Assembly (NCBI GenBank): GCA_934086355.1
Contig: CAKOID010000002.1
Coordinates: 1 to 41,477 of the forward strand
Direction of reading: 5' to 3'
DNA length: 41,477 nucleotides
Source of the DNA: an uncultured Bacilli bacterium
Lineage (GTDB): Bacteria; Bacillota_I; Bacilli_A; RF39; UBA660
Shown piece after piece: positions 34,369-41,477 of the stretch; the stretch's first letter is position 1, and every line of letters begins with the position of its first letter. Position numbers and translations under genes: made by a program. Below the pieces are notes generated by a model. That model did not search any database and was not told the origin of the DNA. It worked only from the letters and a program-made list of their open reading frames with translations.

Positions 34369-36777
34369 ATGAATTTTAAAGAAATAGAAAAGAAATGGCA
34401 AAAATATTGGGAAGAAAGTGGATGTTTTGTTGCAAAAAATGGTGGAGATAAAAAGCCTTATTATATATTGGTAGAGTTTCCATATCCATCAGGTAGTGGG
34501 CTTCATGTAGGTCATGTTAGAAGTTATACTGCACAAGATGCTTTGGCTAGAATGAAGAGAATGAAAGGTTATAATGTTTTATATCCAATGGGATTTGATG
34601 CTTTTGGGGCTCCTGCTGAGGAATATGCAATTAAGAATCATATTCATCCTAAAGAAGCCGTTAAAGTTAATATAGATAATTTTAGAAGACAAATGAAAAG
34701 TTTAGGTATGTCATTTGATTGGACTAGAGAATTTTCTACGACAGATCCAGATTATTATAAATGGACTCAATGGCAATTTTTACAATTTTATAAACATGGT
34801 ATGGCTTATAAAGATACTATTCCAGTTAATTGGTGTCCTAAATGTAAGACTGTTTTGTCAAATGAAGATGCTGCAGGTGGAGTATGTGAGAGATGTGGTA
34901 CTGAGGTTATTCAAAAAGAAAAAAGTCAATGGATGTTAAGAATGAGTGATTATGCAGAAGATTTATTAACTGGACTTGAAGACACTCATTTTGCTGAAAG
35001 AGTAAAACTTGGTCAAATTAATTGGATAGGAAAATCAACTGGTGTTGAGTTAGATGTTGATATAGTTGGTGGTGGTAAGTTTAGTGTATTTACTACTTGT
35101 ATTGAAACTGTTTATGGTATAACATTCTTTGTTATTGCTCCTGATGGTAAATTAATTAAAGAATTGATGCCTAGAATTGAAAATAAAGAAGAAGTAATGA
35201 ATTATATAAATGAAACTGCTAAGAAATCTGATATGGATAGAACTGAATTAAATAAAGGTAAGACTGGTTGTATTTTAAAAGGAATAAAAGCTATTAATCC
35301 GGTTAATGGTAAAGAAGTTCCAGTATTTATAGGGGACTTTGTACTTGGTAGTTATGGTACTGGTGCTGTAATGGCGGTTCCTACACATGACGAGAGAGAT
35401 TTCCTTTATGCTAAAGAGCATAATCTTGAGATGATTCAAGTAATAGATGGTGCTGATGTAACTTTAAAAGCATTTGAGAAGAGTGAATATTTAGGTAAAG
35501 GATGTAAACTTATTAATAGTGAAGAATTTACTGGATTAACTGTAGAAGAAGCAAAAGAAGCTATTACTAAGAAACTAGAAGGTTTAGGTATTGCTAGAAG
35601 AAAGAATAACTATAAAATGAGAGATTGGATTTTCTCTCGTCAAAGATTCTGGGGTGAACCAATTCCAATGATTAATTGTCCAAAATGTGGATGGGTTCCT
35701 ATGAATGAAGATGAGTTACCTCTTGTTTTACCTGATGTTACAGAGTATGAACCAACAGATAACGGAGAATCTCCTCTTGCAAAAATAACTGATTGGGTAA
35801 ATACAAAATGTCCAAAATGTGGATGTGATGCAAAAAGAGAAACAGATACGATGCCACAATGGGCAGGTTCTAGTTGGTATTTCTTAAGATTTATGGATGC
35901 TCATAATAATCATGAATTTGCTTCAATGGATGCAATGAAGTATTGGGGTAAAGTAAATTGGTATAATGGTGGTATGGAACATACTGCAAGACATTTATTA
36001 TATGCTAGATTCTGGGTTCAAATGCTTTATAACTTTGGTTTAGTACCTAATAAAGAAATGATTGATGTTAGAGTTAGTCATGGTATGATACTAGGTAGCG
36101 ATAATCAAAAAATGAGTAAGAGTAAGGGTAACGTAATTAATCCTGATGATATAATTAATGAATATGGTGCTGATACGTTAAGAACATATGAAATGTTTAT
36201 GGGAGATTATGAACAAGATGCTCCTTGGAGTACTGATTCTTTAAAAGGTTGTAAAAGATTTATAGATAAAATTATTAGATTAAAAGATAAAGTAGTTGAT
36301 GGAGAAGAATATTCTAAAGATTTAGAAATGATTCAAAATCAGTCTATTAAAAAGATAGAAAATGATTTACAAACACTTAGATTTAATACTGCTGTATCTC
36401 AATTAATGATTTTAAGTAATGCTTATGAAAAGAAAGATACAATAACTAAAAAAGATTATAGATTATTATTAATTTTACTTAATCCAATTGCACCACATAT
36501 AACAGAAGAGTTAAATGAAAGTTTAGGATATGATAAAATAGTTAATACAAGTTGGCCAGTTTATGATGATGCTAAATTAGTTAGCGATGAAGTGGAAATT
36601 GGAGTACAAGTTAATGGTAAACTTAGAGGATCAATTAAAGTAAATAATGAAACTACTGAAGATGAAATGATAAAATTGGCATTGGAAAATGATAATGTTA
36701 AAAAGAATACTGAAGGTAGGGAAATAATTAAAACTATTGTTATCAAAAAACGTATAGTAAATATTGTTGTAAAATAA
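34369..36777 (+). CDS. leuS: Leucyl-tRNA synthetase
   Basis: 802 residues from ATG 34369, eight bases after the SD AAAGG; ATG 34363 overlaps the upstream stop but is too close to the SD. Class I enzyme: HIGH-type motif PYPSGSGLHVGHVRSYT (about 40) and KMSKS motif MSKSKGNVINP (about 582). The zinc ribbon is CPKCKTVL...GVCERCG (about 155-178). The editing domain CP1 contains YGTGAVMAVPTHDERDF. The C-terminal domain ends VKKRIVN-like. It attaches Leu to tRNA-Leu in the cytoplasm and is controlled by the Leu T-box. Confidence 0.96.
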   Translation: MNFKEIEKKWQKYWEESGCFVAKNGGDKKPYYILVEFPYPSGSGLHVGHVRSYTAQDALARMKRMKGYNVLYPMGFDAFGAPAEEYAIKNHIHPKEAVKVNIDNFRRQMKSLGMSFDWTREFSTTDPDYYKWTQWQFLQFYKHGMAYKDTIPVNWCPKCKTVLSNEDAAGGVCERCGTEVIQKEKSQWMLRMSDYAEDLLTGLEDTHFAERVKLGQINWIGKSTGVELDVDIVGGGKFSVFTTCIETVYGITFFVIAPDGKLIKELMPRIENKEEVMNYINETAKKSDMDRTELNKGKTGCILKGIKAINPVNGKEVPVFIGDFVLGSYGTGAVMAVPTHDERDFLYAKEHNLEMIQVIDGADVTLKAFEKSEYLGKGCKLINSEEFTGLTVEEAKEAITKKLEGLGIARRKNNYKMRDWIFSRQRFWGEPIPMINCPKCGWVPMNEDELPLVLPDVTEYEPTDNGESPLAKITDWVNTKCPKCGCDAKRETDTMPQWAGSSWYFLRFMDAHNNHEFASMDAMKYWGKVNWYNGGMEHTARHLLYARFWVQMLYNFGLVPNKEMIDVRVSHGMILGSDNQKMSKSKGNVINPDDIINEYGADTLRTYEMFMGDYEQDAPWSTDSLKGCKRFIDKIIRLKDKVVDGEEYSKDLEMIQNQSIKKIENDLQTLRFNTAVSQLMILSNAYEKKDTITKKDYRLLLILLNPIAPHITEELNESLGYDKIVNTSWPVYDDAKLVSDEVEIGVQVNGKLRGSIKVNNETTEDEMIKLALENDNVKKNTEGREIIKTIVIKKRIVNIVVK

Positions 36778-36824
36778 AAAACGTAATGATATTTCTTAAT
36801 AAGATTTATCTTACGTTTTTTTTT
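36774..36824. terminator. Bidirectional terminator between leuS and the sortase gene
   Basis: AAAAACGTAATGATA (from 36777) pairs with TATCTTACGTTTTT (36807-36820) with a small bulge. T-runs follow on both strands. Confidence 0.7.
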
Positions 36825-38466
36825 ATTCATTTATTAAAACAGCATGGACTACTAATCTTGTAGTACTGTTAGTAGTGCTTGTACCACATGTAGATAGAGT
36901 AAGTATATGGTCTTCTTTTGTAACATTTACTCCAAAATCATACATACTTCTACCTCGTATCATATCTAAGAAAGTTTGAAATTCATCTAAATTACCAAAA
37001 TTAGCATATAAATAATCATTTGTTACTGGTATTTTGTATATCGAAAATATTTTCCATTTCATATTTTTTACTTTAGTATTAAATGTTATTATTTGATTAT
37101 CTGGATTTTTATACCAAGATTCATTAGTAACGTACCTTAATGTTCCAAACATTAATCCAGTTCTAGAATTATGTCCCCATATAATAGTATTGTTACTTAA
37201 ATTGTAAATATTATTTCTATAATCCATGAATATCCATCCATAAGAATTTTTATTTTTATTAAAATCTTTTTTTAAATAAAAATCATTATCTGTGTGTTGT
37301 ACAACTGGGTAGTTTACTTTAGTATTGTTTACTGTTAACCATCCTACAGTTTCGTTATTTATTCCTGATAATTCATCAAATATTTGATTATATTTAGTGT
37401 AGTATGGACTTGGTGTTGTATTTTTTGTTGTTGTATTATTATTTTGTTCTTCGTTTTCTTCAGTATCGATATATTCTACATCATTTTCATCTTGAGGTTC
37501 TTCTATATTATAATTATCTAGTATGTCAGTTAATTTATCGTTGATATTTTTTACATCATGTTCGTTTTTATAATTTTTATAATAATCAAAACCACCAAAT
37601 ATTAATGCTCCTATAATTACTACAAAACATATATATTTTAATGTTACAAAATTTAATTGCTTAAATAAATTTTTTCTTTTATATGTTTCTGAATAAACTA
37701 TTTTAAAATCTATATTAGACACTTCTAAGTAATCCTTATATAATTCTTTTAAATAATTTATAGAATTTACTATTATATTTACATTATTATTTTCATAAAA
37801 AACTATTACTTTATTATTTAAATTATACTCTTTAAAAATATCTATAATACTATATATTAAATCATTAGTATAATTTTTAATATGTATTTCTTTTAAGTAT
37901 TTATTTATTTTAATAAATGTTTTAAAATCTTCTAATTCTCTTTTGTCAAAATTTTTAGTAATTACTATTTTCTTTTTGTAATATATATCAGAATATTTAT
38001 AAAGTTTATTATCTTCCATAAATTTACTTACAAAAAATATTTCACTTCTAACATCTATTTTTATATTTTTATTCATATCTAATTTTTCTAATAGATAGGG
38101 TGGAATATCATAACAATTAATATATTCCAAAGTATTATTATCTAATAGTTTCATAAATATCTCGTAAGTAAGTATTTTATCTTCACTAATTAATAATTTT
38201 TTTATTGTATTAGAGTTTTTTATTAAATCAAGTGTTAATGTAGTAAGTTCTATATTATTTACTCTTACTTTATCTATTTTATTTTTTAATATGATTGTGT
38301 TTAAAAAACTACTAACTAATTCTATATTTTCTTTAATATATGATGTTGAAAATAATAATTCTTTAGTATCTATTATATTAGTATTATTTAAATTTTTATT
38401 TTCTTGTTTGTTAACTAGACTTATAGTAAGTAATGTAGAATTTATTTTTATTAATATATTTTTCAT
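36823..38466 (-). CDS. Class B-like sortase with long N-terminal cytoplasmic region
   Basis: 547 residues, about twice the size of a standard sortase B. Residues 1-270 are predicted cytoplasmic, alpha/beta-like, and match no family I recognise. A transmembrane helix lies at about 273-292, then an acidic/Thr-Asn linker. The sortase domain (about 355-547) has class B features: GWLTVNNTKVNYPVVQ, then His432 (IIWGHNSRTGLMFG), Cys527 (LTLSTCGTS) and Arg537 (TRLVVHAV). It cuts a sorting signal and links surface proteins to peptidoglycan or pili. No substrate with a recognisable sorting motif is in the window. It ends at a bidirectional terminator. Confidence 0.85.
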   Translation of the reverse strand: MKNILIKINSTLLTISLVNKQENKNLNNTNIIDTKELLFSTSYIKENIELVSSFLNTIILKNKIDKVRVNNIELTTLTLDLIKNSNTIKKLLISEDKILTYEIFMKLLDNNTLEYINCYDIPPYLLEKLDMNKNIKIDVRSEIFFVSKFMEDNKLYKYSDIYYKKKIVITKNFDKRELEDFKTFIKINKYLKEIHIKNYTNDLIYSIIDIFKEYNLNNKVIVFYENNNVNIIVNSINYLKELYKDYLEVSNIDFKIVYSETYKRKNLFKQLNFVTLKYICFVVIIGALIFGGFDYYKNYKNEHDVKNINDKLTDILDNYNIEEPQDENDVEYIDTEENEEQNNNTTTKNTTPSPYYTKYNQIFDELSGINNETVGWLTVNNTKVNYPVVQHTDNDFYLKKDFNKNKNSYGWIFMDYRNNIYNLSNNTIIWGHNSRTGLMFGTLRYVTNESWYKNPDNQIITFNTKVKNMKWKIFSIYKIPVTNDYLYANFGNLDEFQTFLDMIRGRSMYDFGVNVTKEDHILTLSTCGTSTTNSTTRLVVHAVLINE

Positions 38467-38591
38467 TTCATCACTTACTTTCTATTATCTATATATAATG
38501 TTAGCATATTTATTTATAAAATACAACTTTAAAAAATTTTAAAATTTATATTATTATGATGAATTAAATTGGTAGGAAGAAAGGTATTTAT

Positions 38592-38671
38592 ATGTTTTAC
38601 AACAATTGTATTATAAATTAGATAATATTGATGTAGAGTATGTATTAACAAAACAATTCTTAATTGGTTAG
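38592..38671 (+). pseudogene. Possible broken small ORF with SD and terminator
   Basis: An SD-like GGAAGAAAGG (38574-38584 region) precedes ATG 38592, which closes after nine codons. Two bases out of frame, a 24-codon stretch from 38597 reads LQQLYYKLDNIDVEYVLTKQ and ends at TAG 38669-38671 inside a strong terminator hairpin. A change in the T-run after the ATG would join them. It may be a decayed small gene, or chance. Confidence 0.2.
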
Positions 38672-38689
38672 AATTGTTTTGTTTTATTT
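38647..38689 (+). terminator. Strong terminator with no obvious gene
   Basis: AACAAAACAATTCT (38647-38660) and AGAATTGTTTTGTT (38670-38683) form a perfect 14-bp stem, followed by a T-rich tail on the plus strand. The only plus-strand candidate upstream is the broken small ORF. The rest of the 38467-38745 gap shows nothing else clear. Confidence 0.6.
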
Positions 38690-38704
38690 CAAATTTTTTC
38701 TTAC

Positions 38705-38735
38705 ATTAAAACTCGAACCTAAAAAGGTTCGAGTT
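38705..38735 (-). terminator. Terminator of the tRNA-Leu/tRNA-CAU unit
   Basis: AACTCGAACCT (38710-38720 region) pairs perfectly with AGGTTCGAGTT (to 38735) around AAAA. On the minus strand a TTTTAAT run follows. Confidence 0.6.
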
Positions 38736-38745
38736 GTTATCAATG

Positions 38746-38830
38746 TGGTGCGGGTAACAGGACTTGAACCTGCACGGAATAATCCACTAGATCCTAAGTC
38801 TAGCGCGTCTGCCAGTTCCGCCATACCCGC
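38746..38830 (-). tRNA. tRNA-Leu, anticodon UAG
   Basis: 85 bases including encoded CCA. Acceptor GCGGGTA pairs with TACCCGC. The anticodon stem CTAGA/TCTAG closes the loop CTTAGGA, with anticodon TAG. The long variable arm is typical of tRNA-Leu. It is the last gene of the second tRNA unit. Confidence 0.93.
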
Positions 38831-38841
38831 AATTAAAAAAA

Positions 38842-38918
38842 TGGTGGATCTTGTAGGACTCGAACCTACGACCGCCCGGTTATGAGCCGGATGCTCTAAC
38901 CAACTGAGCTAAAGATCC
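38842..38918 (-). tRNA. tRNA with CAU anticodon, probably tRNA-Ile2 (lysidine-modified)
   Basis: 77 bases including CCA. Acceptor GGATCTT/AAGATCC; anticodon stem TCCGG/CCGGG with loop CTCATAA, anticodon CAT. The body (GGAtCTTTAGCTCAG, CGGCTCATAACCG) resembles Mycoplasma and Bacillus tRNA-Ile2 that reads AUA after TilS modification, more than elongator or initiator Met. Distinguishing these from sequence alone is uncertain. Confidence 0.85.
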
Positions 38919-38941
38919 GTTTGTTCCGCCATTGCTCTTTA

Positions 38942-38971
38942 ATAATATCATATTTAAAAAGGGGACGTCAA
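38942..38971 (-). promoter_or_regulatory. Promoter of the tRNA-CAU/tRNA-Leu unit
   Basis: On the minus strand TTGACG (38966-38971), 18 bases, TATTAT (38942-38947), 24 bases before the first tRNA. Confidence 0.6.
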
Positions 38972-38986
38972 TGTTTTTTTGCAAAT

Positions 38987-39022
38987 TTTATAAAAAAAAT
39001 TCAGATTTTCTGAATTTTTATA
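38987..39022 (-). terminator. Terminator after tRNA-Glu
   Basis: AAATTCAG and CTGAATTT arms around TTTT (about 38997-39017). On the minus strand the stem runs into eight T, ending the Ile-Glu unit. Confidence 0.65.
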
Positions 39023-39029
39023 ACATTTT

Positions 39030-39106
39030 TGGTGACCCGTACGGGATTTGAACCCATGAATGCATGCGTGAAAGGCATGTGTGTTGAACCACTTCACCAA
39101 CGGGCC
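39030..39106 (-). tRNA. tRNA-Glu, anticodon UUC
   Basis: 77 bases including CCA. Acceptor GGCCCGT/ACGGGTC; anticodon stem CATGC/GCATG with loop CTTTCAC, anticodon TTC. The T arm contains GGGTTCAAATCCC. Confidence 0.93.
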
Positions 39107-39114
39107 ATAAAAAA

Positions 39115-39191
<77 letters not shown>

Positions 39192-39206
39192 GTTAATGAC
39201 TTAATT

Positions 39207-39236
39207 ATTATAACTAAATAACTTATTATTTGTCAA
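39207..39236 (-). promoter_or_regulatory. Promoter of the tRNA-Ile/tRNA-Glu unit
   Basis: On the minus strand consensus TTGACA (39231-39236), 18 bases, TATAAT (39207-39212), 16 bases before tRNA-Ile. Confidence 0.7.
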
Positions 39237-39253
39237 CATTTTTTTAATAAAAA

Positions 39254-39329
39254 TGGTGGACCGCTAGGGATTCGAACCCTAGACCCACTGATTAAGAGTC
39301 AGTTGCTCTACCAACTGAGCTAGCGGTCC
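39254..39329 (-). tRNA. tRNA-Lys, anticodon CUU
   Basis: 76 bases including CCA. Acceptor GGACCGC/GCGGTCC; anticodon stem ACTGA/TCAGT with loop CTCTTAA, anticodon CTT, reading AAG. The UUU isoacceptor must be elsewhere. An extended -10 TGATATAAT lies upstream on the minus strand near 39350. Confidence 0.92.
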
Positions 39330-39415
39330 AATTGCGTTTACGTATCTAATTATATCATAGATTTTAGAAATTGCTAGTATAAAATTAAATTTTTTAAAAA
39401 AAAGATGTAAATTTC

Positions 39416-39444
39416 TTGATAAAGGGTTAGATTTAGTTTATAAT
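39416..39444 (+). promoter_or_regulatory. tig: Promoter of tig
   Basis: TTGATA (39416-39421), 17 bases, perfect TATAAT (39439-39444), 27 bases before the start. Confidence 0.7.
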
Positions 39445-39470
39445 ACTATGTATTGAGAAGGAGAAAAAAT

Positions 39471-40715
39471 ATGAAAAACGTAAAAGAAATTACAAAAGAA
39501 ATAAAGAATGAAGAATGGACAAATTATTTAAAAGATGCTTTTAATAAAAAGAAAAAAGATATAAAAATAGATGGATTTAGAAAAGGTAGTGTTACTTGGG
39601 ATTTATTTATTAAAAAAGTTGGTATTGAGACTTTATATCCTGATGCTGCTGATATCGCTATTGAAAAAGAATATGAAAATGCTTTTAAAGAAGCAAATGT
39701 CGTGCCTGTTATACAACCAACAGTAGATATAACTAAATTAGATAAAGATGGAATAACTATTGTTTATAAATTTATAAGTAAACCTGAAGTTAAATTAGGA
39801 GATTATAAAAATTTAGGAATAAAAAAAGAAACAGCTAAAGTAACTAAAAAAGAAGTAGAAGAAGAAATAGATAATTTAAGAAATAAATATGCTGATATAG
39901 TTATTAAAGAAAATGGTGAAGTAGTTAAAGGAAATACTGCCGTAATTGATTTTAAAGGTGTGGTTGATGGAAAAGAACTTGAAGGTGGAACTGGAGAAAA
40001 TTATCCACTTGAAATTGGTTCAAACACATTTATTCCAGGATTTGAAGATGCATTAATAGGAATGAAAGTTGGAGAAATTAAAGATATAGACTTAAAATTC
40101 CCAGAAAATTATGTAGAAAACTTAAAAGGAAAAGATGTAACATTTACAGTTACTGTTAGAGAAATAAAAGAAAGAGTATTACCTGAAATAGATGAAGAAT
40201 TATTTAAAGATTTAGGATATGACGATATAAAAACTAAAGAAGAATTTGAAACTAAAATTAAAGAACATTTATTAGAACATAAAACTAATGATATAGAAAA
40301 TAAATATTTAGATGAAGTAATTAAGAAAGCAATAGAAAATATGACTGTAGAAATAAATGAAGAAATTATTCATGAAGAAATACATAGATTAGTTCATCAA
40401 TATGAAGATAATATGAGAATGCAAGGATTATCATTAGAACAATATTTTGAATTCACAAAAACTAATATGGAACAACTTGAAGAACAATTAAAACCAGAAG
40501 CAGAAATGAGAGTAAAAGAAAGATACTTATTAGAAGCTGTTAGTGAAAAAGAAAAAATTGAAGTTGATGATAAAGAAAGTGAAGAACATTTAGAAGAAAT
40601 AGCAAATACATATAACATACCAAAAGAAGATATATTAAATCAAATTGGTGGTATGGAAATGATTAAATTTGATTTAAAAATGAAGAAAGCATTAGAAATC
40701 TTAAAGAACAATTAA
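39471..40715 (+). CDS. tig: Trigger factor
   Basis: 414 residues from ATG 39471, with SD AGAAGGAG eight bases upstream; a TTG at 39453 is in frame but lies before the SD. Ribosome-bound chaperone and prolyl isomerase at the exit tunnel. The ribosome-binding loop GFRKG is kept (IDGFRKGSVTWDLF), but only about 30 residues precede it, so the N-terminal domain lacks some 10-15 residues of the usual first strand. The FKBP domain (about 135-225) shows TAVIDFKGVVDGKELEGG and FIPGFEDALIGMKVGE. The helical C-terminal domain continues to KKALEILKNN. Single-gene unit with its own promoter and terminator. Confidence 0.92.
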   Translation: MKNVKEITKEIKNEEWTNYLKDAFNKKKKDIKIDGFRKGSVTWDLFIKKVGIETLYPDAADIAIEKEYENAFKEANVVPVIQPTVDITKLDKDGITIVYKFISKPEVKLGDYKNLGIKKETAKVTKKEVEEEIDNLRNKYADIVIKENGEVVKGNTAVIDFKGVVDGKELEGGTGENYPLEIGSNTFIPGFEDALIGMKVGEIKDIDLKFPENYVENLKGKDVTFTVTVREIKERVLPEIDEELFKDLGYDDIKTKEEFETKIKEHLLEHKTNDIENKYLDEVIKKAIENMTVEINEEIIHEEIHRLVHQYEDNMRMQGLSLEQYFEFTKTNMEQLEEQLKPEAEMRVKERYLLEAVSEKEKIEVDDKESEEHLEEIANTYNIPKEDILNQIGGMEMIKFDLKMKKALEILKNN

Positions 40716-40726
40716 TTTTATAAATT

Positions 40727-40755
40727 AAGAAATGTTGTTTGCATTTCTTTTTTTT
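40727..40755 (+). terminator. Terminator of tig
   Basis: AAGAAATG (40727-40734) pairs with CATTTCTT (40742-40749), followed by a T-run. Confidence 0.75.
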
Positions 40756-40791
40756 GTATGTTATTATATTAAACAATTTTATGGGGGATTT

Positions 40792-41477
40792 ATGGATAAT
40801 ATTGCATTAGAGAAAGTATTAGGAATTATAGAAAAACAAGTTAATTTTGGTAAAATATTATTAGAAGGAGAATCTTTTTCGAGATATCAAAAAATATTTA
40901 TGTCTACAAATGAAAATATTAAAGATAGTTTAAATTTAATAGACTTTGAAAACAAACATAAGGCTTTAAGTGTTATGGCAAGTGGTGACCATTCATTTAA
41001 TTTAATAAATAAAAATATTTTAAATGTAGATACTTTTGATACTAATATGTTAACAGAGTATTATGTTCTTGGTATAAAAAGAAGTATGATAATTAAATAT
41101 AAGTATCAAGAATATATTGAAAAATATAAATTATTTACTAATATGAATGCTAGTTTAGAGGATATTACAGGAACGTTATATGATTTATTACCTTTAATGG
41201 ATGTGAAATATAGATTGTTTTGGAAAAAAATAATTGAGTTTAATTATATAATACAAAAAGATAAACAAAATAAAATTAATTTGTTTTATATGTTATTTAT
41301 TAATTTAAATCATATAGATTTTATTATAAATAATAATAATTATTTAAGTAATGAAAATGAGTATAATATTTTAAAAAATAACATTACAAAAAGAGCTTTA
41401 AAAGAATGTAATATTGAGGGGCTTGATGATTTATTAGAAGGACCAACAGCTGTTGTTATGAACGATGAAGATTATTT
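40792..41477 (+). CDS. Unknown protein, 3' end outside window
   Basis: ATG 40792, after the SD GGGGGAT, opens a frame that runs 228 codons to the right edge. It starts MDNIALEKVLGIIEKQVNFG and includes ALSVMASGDHSFNLI, then VDTFDTNMLTEYYVLGIK. The order (a glycine-containing turn after a strand, then an Asp that could hold a ribose, then LGIK) faintly recalls the SAM-binding part of DUF3419/BtaA-like aminocarboxypropyl transferases, but I would not assign it. No signal peptide. Confidence 0.6.
   Translation, partial: MDNIALEKVLGIIEKQVNFGKILLEGESFSRYQKIFMSTNENIKDSLNLIDFENKHKALSVMASGDHSFNLINKNILNVDTFDTNMLTEYYVLGIKRSMIIKYKYQEYIEKYKLFTNMNASLEDITGTLYDLLPLMDVKYRLFWKKIIEFNYIIQKDKQNKINLFYMLFINLNHIDFIINNNNYLSNENEYNILKNNITKRALKECNIEGLDDLLEGPTAVVMNDEDY

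Noticed and set aside
34715..34939. 74-residue plus-strand ORF inside leuS
   Set aside because: It is an out-of-frame shadow of the zinc-ribbon region of leuS.
38664..38885. A plus-strand 73-residue ORF with GLEPARNN and VGLEPTTARL
   Set aside because: It runs across the two minus-strand tRNA genes; such VGLEPTT peptides are well-known false translations of tRNA sequence.

Overview
The window looks like a very AT-rich chromosome segment from an uncultured, spore-forming relative of the Bacilli/Mycoplasmatota, of the kind found in animal guts. This rests on linked ftsA-ftsZ, spoIIGA-sigE (mother-cell sporulation sigma factor), MurT/GatD, two T-box leaders and five tRNA genes with encoded CCA. 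TGA is used as a stop (for example at 5310-5312) and TGG encodes Trp, so the standard bacterial code applies rather than the Mycoplasma code. I cannot name the species.

Layout. 1-8817 is a surface-protein block: the 3' end of an adhesin-like gene, a secreted papain-type protease with a C-terminal dockerin, a translationally coupled membrane-anchored cohesin protein, and a TasA/SipW-type surface protein with phage-tail-like modules. 8824-10867 (minus) is murT-gatD for lipid II amidation, but GatD lacks both catalytic residues. 11014-13338 is ftsA-ftsZ. 13339-13729 holds a candidate small transcript with an 11-G tract. 13730-15589 is a second adhesin paralogue with a sharply bounded GC-rich segment at its C-terminus that resembles the variable repeat of a diversity-generating retroelement. 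15644-17088 is spoIIGA-sigE, followed by a GNAT acetyltransferase. 17907-21395 (minus) is a tightly overlapping operon of a radical SAM protein, a DUF4130/TIGR03915-type partner and a divergent GroEL. 21515-25294 is a tandem pair of large leucine-rich-repeat proteins. 25355-28014 holds small, membrane and possible nuclease-like genes.

28158-36777 is translation-related: a T-box with specifier AAC (Asn) leads gatC-gatA-gatB-aspS. This fits Asn-tRNA made by misacylation with a non-discriminating AspRS followed by GatCAB amidation. After an isolated pilin-like gene, a T-box with specifier CTT (Leu) leads a small membrane protein gene and leuS. 36823-38466 (minus) is a class B-like sortase with a large extra N-terminal region. 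Five minus-strand tRNA genes (Leu, CAU, Glu, Ile, Lys) follow, then trigger factor and a truncated unknown gene at the right edge.

Most notable candidates: the cohesin-dockerin protease pair, the putative hypervariable cassette, the chaperonin/radical-SAM operon, and the GatD without its Cys and His. All are read by eye from sequence; no searches were run.
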